64,000 nt of DNA from the NCBI GenBank assembly GCA_031763025.1, contig JASSKH010000010.1:8449427-8513426 (forward strand). The letters are read 5' to 3'. The stretch's first letter is position 1. Each line of letters starts with the position of its first letter. The DNA is from Macrocystis pyrifera. Its lineage: Eukaryota; Sar; Phaeophyceae; Laminariales; Laminariaceae. Below are positions 63,401-64,000 of the stretch, in pieces. Position numbers and translations under genes: made by a program. The notes under the pieces were generated by a model, which made no database searches, had not been told where the DNA came from, and worked only from the letters and a program-made list of their open reading frames with translations.

Positions 63401-64000
63401 TATCGGCGGCATTGAAGTGGGGTGGCTTCGAGGACGCGCGGTTGGCGCAAGGACAAGTCGAGGGGCAGGGCGCCGAGCGGCACGGTTTCTTTGGGGGACA
63501 CTCGGGTGCCGCTGGAGTGCAGCGAGCGGTGGGAGTGTGCCTGCGCGTGCTCGAAGCGGTGCCTCCCGGACTCGAGCGAGAGGAAACGGTGGCGCGGTTC
63601 GTCGGCGATGTTAGAGGGGCTCTGCAGGAGTTCATCGCCGGAGGCTTTCGCAATTGCGGGGATGGGGATGGCCCAGGAAATGATGCCGACGTCGGAGGTG
63701 CAGGCGCAGATGCATCATCGTCGTCTGGGGGATTGGAAATTCCGCGAAGCATGTCGCTGTCGTCACCGACTGCAAGCGGCAGGCAGGCCAAGCGACGCCG
63801 AGACCACGGGGATAAACAAGCAGAAGAAGCGGTTGGAGGAGAAGGTGGGGATGATAGTTACGCCATGGTCGAGTCGCCGCCGCCGCCGCCGCCCCCGCAA
63901 GGGGGCGACCCGGGCAGGAGCTCCAGCGGCAAAAAAAAGAAGAAGAGCAAGGAAGGCGTCGGCAAGGTTTCTGCGACGAAAAAGAGGGCCAAGGAACGCG
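29113..64000 (+). CDS. URB1: URB1/Npa1-like nucleolar pre-60S ribosome assembly protein, 21 exons, 3' end outside window
   Basis: URB1 (yeast Npa1, human NPA1) is a large alpha-solenoid nucleolar scaffold acting on the earliest pre-60S particles. Exon-by-exon translation follows the family order. The N-terminal Npa1 domain shows ATLRLLTGVA, ELAGVFSFSNKAFIKLV, DIRHLSVDLLCAFMDS and RVSRRAKADFF. The linker shows LRQRMPEVQTLLGLR, FDFLKLL and WLGLLTPEAVG. The C-terminal domain shows LSLYRVSLSEEDQ, the WGPAA motif, FPVERELEPP, DPCFVLPLLEWG and LRDGIRTSQDLEL. Splice phases agree across almost all joins. The model totals about 12.4 kb of coding sequence, near 4,100 residues against about 2,270 in human; the excess is Gly/Ala/Ser/Pro tracts. 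A Lys-rich stretch (KKKKKSKEG) near the right edge resembles a nucleolar signal close to the C-terminus. Nine frame changes, almost all in G runs, and one TGA interrupt the exons as sequenced. The start at 29113 is the first ATG; 29283 or an upstream exon is possible. Confidence 0.85.
30144..30248. mobile_element. TIR element copy 14, URB1 intron 1
   Basis: TTACCGGGGGCCTAAGTAAA ... ACTGTGGTTCCCCGTAA, flanked on the right by TA. Confidence 0.83.
30943..31106 (+). CDS. URB1: URB1 exon 2
   Basis: Acceptor GTGCTACACCAG, donor AG|GTATGG, phase 0 in and phase 2 out. It encodes SSPLLVAAHTDSLAAVLECL, then AVVLRRLAAAVAA and EATGLGLSR, matching the first solenoid helices of the Npa1 N-terminal domain. 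Intron 2 holds a minus-oriented fragment of the G-run-bounded repeat (31260-31400). Confidence 0.85.
31260..31400 (-). repeat. G-run-bounded repeat fragment, URB1 intron 2
   Basis: Reverse orientation: AACCCGACGTGCTCCGTC ... GACCACGACCATGCGTGGCA, then C11. C runs lie on both sides. Confidence 0.6.
31658..31837 (+). CDS. URB1: URB1 exon 3
   Basis: Acceptor TTTTTGCCTGCAG, donor AG|GTGGGT, phase 2 in and out. It encodes RLIREKLDQLHAQLATYS, a Gly/Lys-rich insertion, and AATLRLLTGVARFHR, the family's conserved leucine-rich helix. Intron 3 (31838-33516) contains (ATCC)n and (GGCTC)n arrays and a stretch 32500-33400 where I recognise nothing. Confidence 0.87.
31905..32078. repeat. (ATCC)n/(ATTC)n degenerate tetranucleotide array, URB1 intron 3
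   Basis: CATTCATCCATCCATAC-type units over about 170 bp. Confidence 0.75.
32370..32512. repeat. Pentanucleotide array (GGTTC)n to (GGCTC)n, URB1 intron 3
   Basis: GGTTC units grade into about 17 GGCTC units with few mismatches, then GGTTA units. The gradation suggests successive unit replacement. Confidence 0.8.
33517..33939 (+). CDS. URB1: URB1 exon 4, frame change in a G10 run
   Basis: Acceptor CACGAAACCCAAAG, donor G|GTGAGT. The first part reads RLAAKELAGVFSFSNKAF; after G10 at 33588-33597 the frame moves by one base and continues through a poly-Ala tract to EDIRHLSVDLLCAFMDS. With one G fewer the exon is open throughout and leaves in phase 1, as exon 5 requires. A second G12 run at 33651-33662 is in frame. 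Confidence 0.82.
34530..34660 (-). repeat. G-run-bounded repeat fragment next to URB1 exon 5
   Basis: Reverse orientation: GCAAGCAATGCCTGCCTGGT ... GTAGGGATGCGAGGGTCTAT ... ACGGCCATGCATGA. It lies 55 bp upstream of the exon 5 acceptor. Confidence 0.65.
34715..34926 (+). CDS. URB1: URB1 exon 5
   Basis: Acceptor CGGCATCTTTAG, donor AAG|GTCAGT, phase 1 in and phase 0 out. It encodes EDSALQMQMV, GLIFRGSLWRDLEATSLLVV and NRRVSRRAKADFFSAATIEH, corresponding to the family segment where long helices are followed by a basic K/R-x-FF motif. A fragment of the G-run-bounded repeat lies about 60 bp upstream. Intron 5 has a TTTGG-rich array and two further repeat fragments. Confidence 0.88.
34975..35150. 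repeat. Degenerate TTTGG-type array, URB1 intron 5
   Basis: TGGTTTGGTTTTGTTTGG-like units, G/T-rich with no coding meaning. Confidence 0.65.
35750..36019 (+). CDS. URB1: URB1 exon 6
   Basis: Acceptor TGCCGCGCAG after a (CCG)n tract, donor GTGAGT, phase 0 both sides, 270 nt. It encodes VFDDASPRLYESLHSFMSSL, then LCNPAVSPFLVEVVL, a Gly/Ser linker, and WPRPLLAGLACLGAHTDLGQ with RELLL. Intron 6 contains a 36-base G run at 36187-36222. Confidence 0.87.
36187..36222. repeat. 36-base G run, URB1 intron 6
   Basis: Uninterrupted G36. The copy number is likely to be unreliable in the assembly. Confidence 0.9.
37039..37359 (+). CDS. URB1: URB1 exon 7
   Basis: Acceptor AACCCATCAG, donor CAG|GTGCGC (a weaker donor), phase 0 both sides. 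It encodes SALGTCPSLLGPYLRSLSLG, EARPTYQLLQTYSLLSVVL and TKKELTKGVLSGNSLLQ. This is the conserved 'cP.Ll..Y' segment of the Npa1 domain. Intron 7 has a C20 run and a TIR element at 37505-37609. Confidence 0.86.
37505..37609. mobile_element. TIR element copy 15, URB1 intron 7
   Basis: TTACAGGGGACCATAGTAAA ... AACTATGGACCCCCGTAA, TA on both sides. Confidence 0.86.
37914..39205 (+). CDS. URB1: URB1 exon 8, with an in-frame TGA in a Gly-rich linker
   Basis: Acceptor GGGGTGTTCAG, donor AG|GTGTGC, phase 0 in and phase 2 out. It encodes TTMNVMASILDRSVRVARA, ISQLRQRMPEVQTLLGLRDK, LTLLDRYARAIPGALAASRF, DFLKLL, LHPLVQLATFRLLSREG and WLGLLTPEAVGALVVLATDA, an ordered match to the family centre. Poly-Gly tracts separate the blocks. 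TGA at 38943-38945 is in frame between two such blocks; both sides are the same frame. Intron 8 contains two unrecognised AT-rich stretches and a reverse-oriented G-run-bounded repeat. Confidence 0.83.
40767..41040 (-). repeat. G-run-bounded repeat copy, URB1 intron 8
   Basis: Reverse orientation from GTGGCCACACCGGAAAAC to GACTACGGCCATGCAAAACA, then a C14 run that abuts the polypyrimidine region upstream of exon 9. Confidence 0.7.
41148..41569 (+). CDS. URB1: URB1 exon 9
   Basis: Acceptor CGCAATCGGCAG, donor G|GTGATG, phase 2 in and phase 1 out. It encodes SPMSVMAAKTLAGVDLPE, a low-complexity linker, then EARRFMSAAVSGLLHLHDDP and GLCLAFAGAGSRDAAS. The join to exon 8 gives EVEFSPMSVMAA, resembling the family's 'SPLL' segment. 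The exact donor is uncertain. Confidence 0.72.
42000..43335 (+). CDS. URB1: URB1 exon 10, two compensating frame changes
   Basis: Acceptor CCTTACCGCAG, donor AG|GTGGGT, phase 1 in and phase 2 out. Blocks in order are LAAAIAKAFGAAPSPLAAHS, LFALDSVREVLLPDD, VETLILSLSLGRLPLSRLVS, VVRQIVSRLDLALNHGPLGG, QAFEALADVFRRSFLLRLAC and RPFLERLCR. The frame shifts by one base at G8 (42335-42342) and back at G12 (43002-43013), so entry and exit phases still agree. Confidence 0.78.
43744..43800. repeat. (CCCT)n array upstream of URB1 exon 11
   Basis: About 12 CCCT units, contributing a polypyrimidine tract about 55 bp before the exon 11 acceptor. Similar arrays sit at 20465-20500 (as GGGA) and 53263-53300. 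Confidence 0.8.
43853..44256 (+). CDS. URB1: URB1 exon 11, frame change in a G9 run
   Basis: Acceptor AACCTACATAG, donor CAG|GTGATG. It encodes LRWLSQCLVACRGSCPAASL, SRVLAALLARLSPPREQVAV and ALARRLLEQLLAPSRG. After G9 (44190-44198) it shifts frame to GLVRGLDPESTAALVQLQ. Removing one G makes the exon open and phase 0 out. Intron 11 holds a 20-bp perfect inverted repeat near 44.65 kb and a copy of the 8.16-kb repeat. Confidence 0.72.
44612..44705. repeat. 20-bp perfect inverted repeat, URB1 intron 11
   Basis: GTGCCGGTTGGTTGCCGCTA (44612-44631) and its exact complement (44686-44705) enclose 54 bp. A partial copy of the arm (GTGCCGGTTGCCCGCTATA) sits upstream at about 44529. It may be a small fold-back element. 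Confidence 0.75.
44858..44935 (+). repeat. Short dispersed repeat, copy 2 in URB1 intron 11
   Basis: Shares ACCTGTGACCACGGCTTGT and CAGAA..GCCGCTGAGGG with 8163-8240. Likely a small dispersed element. Confidence 0.6.
45201..45504 (+). CDS. URB1: URB1 exon 12, frame change in a G13 run
   Basis: Acceptor TCCCGCTCTAG, donor GAG|GTACGT. It reads VESPSSELGWLVCLALTGRS up to G13 (45303-45315), then in the next frame AGLLDDETFFGHFFGRLMG and PEARILAE. Correcting one base gives phase 0 in and out. Intron 12 contains a TIR element (45712-45816) and a (GACCC)n run. Moderate certainty. Confidence 0.62.
45712..45816. mobile_element. TIR element copy 16, URB1 intron 12
   Basis: TTACGGGGGGCCATAGTTAA ... 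GACTATGGACCCCCGTAA, TA on both sides. Confidence 0.87.
46291..47038 (+). CDS. URB1: URB1 exon 13, least certain exon
   Basis: Acceptor CACACAAAG, donor AG|GTAGAT, phase 2 out. The first block HRFAAALTPILRDLAPLLAP is in one frame, FQTAAAAAAATATASLLLLR with RPLEALLREG in a second. After G7 (46706-46712) FGLLFPALKELLPECIVPLF and GSLACLEAVLEACGQG are in a third. The first change (46340-46480) is not at a long homopolymer, so an unrecognised small intron or another acceptor is possible. Confidence 0.55.
47268..48545 (+). CDS. URB1: URB1 exon 14
   Basis: Acceptor GGTCGCGCAG, donor AG|GTGAAA, phase 2 in and out. At 1,278 nt it is open throughout and has no long G run. It encodes CARAVLFAWLSRTGRGYDG, RSYLRYCLARAAVAARVVG, LCRFLLVEVAAVIIGAEVEA and TSLRAVRAVASVLYQRQER. 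Acidic and Gly/Ser-rich inserts follow (DDDGDDDGDDNKEEEEEEEE), then VLPEWSVTTMLER. Intron 14 (48546-50718) has a GGTACC-rich tandem array and two opposed copies of the G-run-bounded repeat. Confidence 0.8.
48590..48850. repeat. GGTACC-rich tandem array, URB1 intron 14
   Basis: TCATACTCGGGTACCA recurs about six times at 35-45 bp spacing with TTTGGTGACATTGG-like spacers. It begins about 30 bp after the exon 14 donor. Confidence 0.65.
49441..49883 (+). repeat. G-run-bounded repeat copy, URB1 intron 14
   Basis: From a G9 run and GTACTCGATAGGAGAGATGT to CGCACAAATTATCTAGC, then a 28-G run (49856-49883). Good body identity with the 16.6-kb copy. Confidence 0.75.
50180..50605 (-). repeat. G-run-bounded repeat copy, URB1 intron 14, opposite orientation
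   Basis: Reverse orientation with all body motifs, ending GATAATGAGTACA-C10. Together with the 49.4-kb copy it makes a potential large intronic stem-loop. Confidence 0.73.
50719..50959 (+). CDS. URB1: URB1 exon 15 (start of C-terminal conserved domain)
   Basis: Acceptor ATGCCTCTTCAG, donor CAG|GTGGGG, phase 2 in and phase 0 out. It encodes VVGHSSFLDVLAAEGPPRVE with LLRLLVLLVS, a poly-Ala insert, and LLCPLLSLYRVSLSEEDQ. The last block matches the family signature 'LL..YgatLSe.Dq' at the start of the URB1 C-terminal domain. Confidence 0.9.
51120..51300. repeat. (GGGCT)n pentanucleotide array, URB1 intron 15
   Basis: About 20 GGGCT units are followed by (GTACT)n units, in the same register. 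It resembles the GGCTC array in intron 3. Confidence 0.8.
51849..52660 (+). CDS. URB1: URB1 exon 16, frame change in a G9 run
   Basis: Acceptor CCGAAAAACAG, donor GTGAGC, phase 0 both sides after correction. It encodes LIVRLLRLLQASGVPLDPGA, CRWGPAA (family motif WGPAA), PRRLRVSIEAFPVERELEPP, a Glu/Gly-rich insert, then VYDPCFVLPLLEWGLRTSG. The frame changes at G9 (52311-52319). A near-copy of the exon's first 31 bases (CTCATCGTACGGCTGCTCCG...) lies upstream at about 51701-51731. Confidence 0.87.
53502..53848 (+). CDS. URB1: URB1 exon 17
   Basis: The acceptor is an A-run followed by G (AAAAAAG), which is unusual; donor AG|GTGTGT; phase 0 in and phase 2 out. It encodes ICESPLLGYVISATSSLSLS, TRASAYSCLHYLLESLQQDD, a poly-Gly tract in frame, and FRQRPQLTLLLR. 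This matches the family segment 'alSS.d..vRaaAy..L..f' through 'RPQL..LL'. Confidence 0.87.
54418..54522. mobile_element. TIR element copy 17, URB1 intron 17
   Basis: TTACGGGGGACCATAGTAAA ... ACTATGGTCCTCCGTAA, TA on both sides. Confidence 0.87.
54553..54593. repeat. (TAAGC)n array, URB1 intron 17
   Basis: Seven or eight perfect pentamers. Confidence 0.85.
54703..54750. repeat. (ATGT)n/(ATGC)n microsatellite, URB1 intron 17
   Basis: GTATGTATGTATGCATGTAT-type tetranucleotide units. Confidence 0.8.
55468..55680 (-). repeat. G-run-bounded repeat, internally deleted copy
   Basis: Contains one end (GCAAGCAATGCCTGCCTGGT ... ATGCATGAGATCGAGTACA), then a C/G-rich patch, then the other end (GGTTGGGTTGGCGTCGGTTG ... 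CTCACTACGTGAGCTAGAC). The middle is missing. Confidence 0.65.
55726..56264. mobile_element. Inverted pair of tRNA-derived SINE-like units with a third head between them
   Basis: The left arm 55726-55938 (GCTGACGGAGTATCTCGGTG ... CTTTTTCTACCCC) is the reverse complement, with about 85-90% identity by eye, of the right arm 56050-56264. Each arm starts with a tRNA-like head and ends CACTCCGCTTGGTTTTCCCT. Between them a third head (55955-56030) has an A box TAGCTCAGTGG and a perfect B box GGTTCGAGTCC. A fourth, truncated, inverted head ends at 55725. Confidence 0.7.
55955..56030 (+). repeat. tRNA-like SINE head with intact pol III A and B boxes
   Basis: The A box TAGCTCAGTGG (55965-55975) and B box GGTTCGAGTCC (56009-56019) are spaced as in a tRNA. 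The ends do not form an acceptor stem and there is no clear anticodon arm, so it is a tRNA-derived promoter head rather than a tRNA gene. Confidence 0.65.
56303..56820 (-). repeat. G-run-bounded repeat copy ending in a 95-base C run
   Basis: Reverse orientation with all body motifs up to ATCTCTCCTATTGAGTACA, followed by 95 consecutive C (56726-56820). Confidence 0.78.
57179..57283. mobile_element. TIR element copy 18, URB1 intron 17
   Basis: CTACGGGGGACCATAGTTAA ... ACTATGATCCCCCGTAA. Confidence 0.84.
58099..58224 (+). CDS. URB1: URB1 exon 18
   Basis: Acceptor TGTTTCTCAG, donor AG|GTCGGA, phase 2 in and out, 126 nt. It encodes CLRDGVETPLQRVPCCIAVV, LARASEALGSSP and DIYRVANR, which is the expected next block ('vRngi......l.la.Fla.aa..l..p...ly') after exon 17. 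Intron 17 before it is 4.25 kb and carries two TIR elements, the SINE inverted pair and the 95-C run. Confidence 0.87.
58925..59175 (+). repeat. Fragments of the G-run-bounded family and its short relative
   Basis: GTAGACCCTCGCATCGCTAC ... CGGAGCACGTCGGCTTTTCA, then GTACTCATTTTTTGCTTGCC ... CATCCCTTTCGAGACG. The short relative also occurs at 35287-35365 (+) and 56975-57070 (-). Confidence 0.55.
59598..59808 (+). CDS. URB1: URB1 exon 19, frame change between two G6 runs
   Basis: Acceptor CATCGCTCCAG, donor G|GTGAGG. It encodes SFLLHRPHVRLDELPLFDAL with FTG, then after the G runs at 59709-59721 the next frame gives ATTKARVWMLRALRDG. This fits the family block 'kFLL......lk.vP.Fy.ff.s' followed by the 'W.l..LrdGi' helix. 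Phase 2 in, phase 1 out after correction. Confidence 0.82.
60425..60485. repeat. (GTT)n and (GCT)n triplet arrays, URB1 intron 19
   Basis: Six or so GTT units, then about nine GCT units. A similar (GTT)n array lies at 61125-61165 in intron 20. Confidence 0.75.
60590..60672 (-). repeat. G-run-bounded repeat fragment, URB1 intron 19
   Basis: ATAAGAGGGCCTATGGTCAT with ACGACAACGGCCATGCATGC, followed by C10. Confidence 0.55.
60738..60900 (+). CDS. URB1: URB1 exon 20
   Basis: Acceptor CACCCGCGAAG, donor AG|GTGCGG, phase 1 in and phase 2 out. It encodes GIRTSQDLELAAGKRAVPLL, LAMADSAVGDGDVVITGLVL and DVLCRVSRLERSGAR. The join to exon 19 gives LRDGIRTSQDLEL, the characteristic family junction. Intron 19 holds GTT/GCT triplet arrays and a repeat fragment. 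Confidence 0.89.
61620..64000 (+). CDS. URB1: URB1 exon 21 (C-terminal region, runs off the window)
   Basis: Acceptor TCTCCGCCTAG, phase 2 in, and open for 2,381 nt to the right edge. It begins RYLLNSVGLVAWCRLVLGRG, the family block before the variable C-terminus. It continues with helical Ala/Leu-rich segments (LPIHLQVQTMSLLTRLLRCG, AVGVCLRVLEAVPPGLERE) between low-complexity tracts, including poly-Gly/Ser near 63,090. A poly-Pro run and Lys-rich stretch near the edge suggest the C-terminus is close. Confidence 0.82.

Noticed and set aside
62079..63791. A 570-codon minus-strand open frame
   Set aside because: It is antisense to URB1 exon 21, which has the better family match and continuous frame. 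GC-rich Ala-coding sequence commonly leaves its complement open.

Overview
The window is eukaryotic nuclear DNA. Two spliced genes with GT-AG introns sit in repeat-dense sequence. A brown alga (Ectocarpus-like stramenopile) is the most likely source. This is inferred from the heterokont-type plastid-targeting N-terminus, the Gly/Ala/Ser-rich exons, a chromodomain retroelement relic of a type I associate with brown algae, and the abundance of small dispersed repeats. No database search was possible.

Layout: (1) 1-14.4 kb is gene-poor. It holds a CAG-rich block, an 846-bp TIR element with a 7-bp target duplication, two copies of a CCATGG-rich block with telomere-like cores, hairpin elements, and an integrase-C-terminus/chromodomain relic at 11.2-12.0 kb. 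(2) 14,393-28,452 on the minus strand is a complete five-exon gene. Its splice phases close exactly into a 279-residue protein with a signal peptide, an ASAFAP-like cleavage context, about four ankyrin repeats and an acidic tail. (3) 28,453-29,112 is a 660-bp divergent intergenic region, probably a shared promoter. (4) 29,113 to the right edge on the plus strand is one very long gene, modelled here as 21 exons over about 35 kb. It encodes a homologue of URB1/Npa1, the nucleolar scaffold of early pre-60S ribosome assembly. Exon order follows the order of the URB1 family. Nearly all splice phases agree. The protein is inflated to about 4,100 residues by Gly/Ala/Ser tracts. Its 3' end lies beyond the window.

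Nine reading-frame changes inside the URB1 exons fall, with one exception, in runs of G. One in-frame TGA lies in a Gly-rich linker. These look like homopolymer sequence errors rather than a dead gene, because coding similarity and splice phase resume after each.

Dispersed families run through both genes' introns. One is a roughly 105-bp TIR element with TA target sites, about 18 copies, one nested inside another. One is a repeat of up to about 550 bp whose copies abut runs of G (or C), including a 95-C run. There is also an inverted pair of tRNA-derived SINE-like units.
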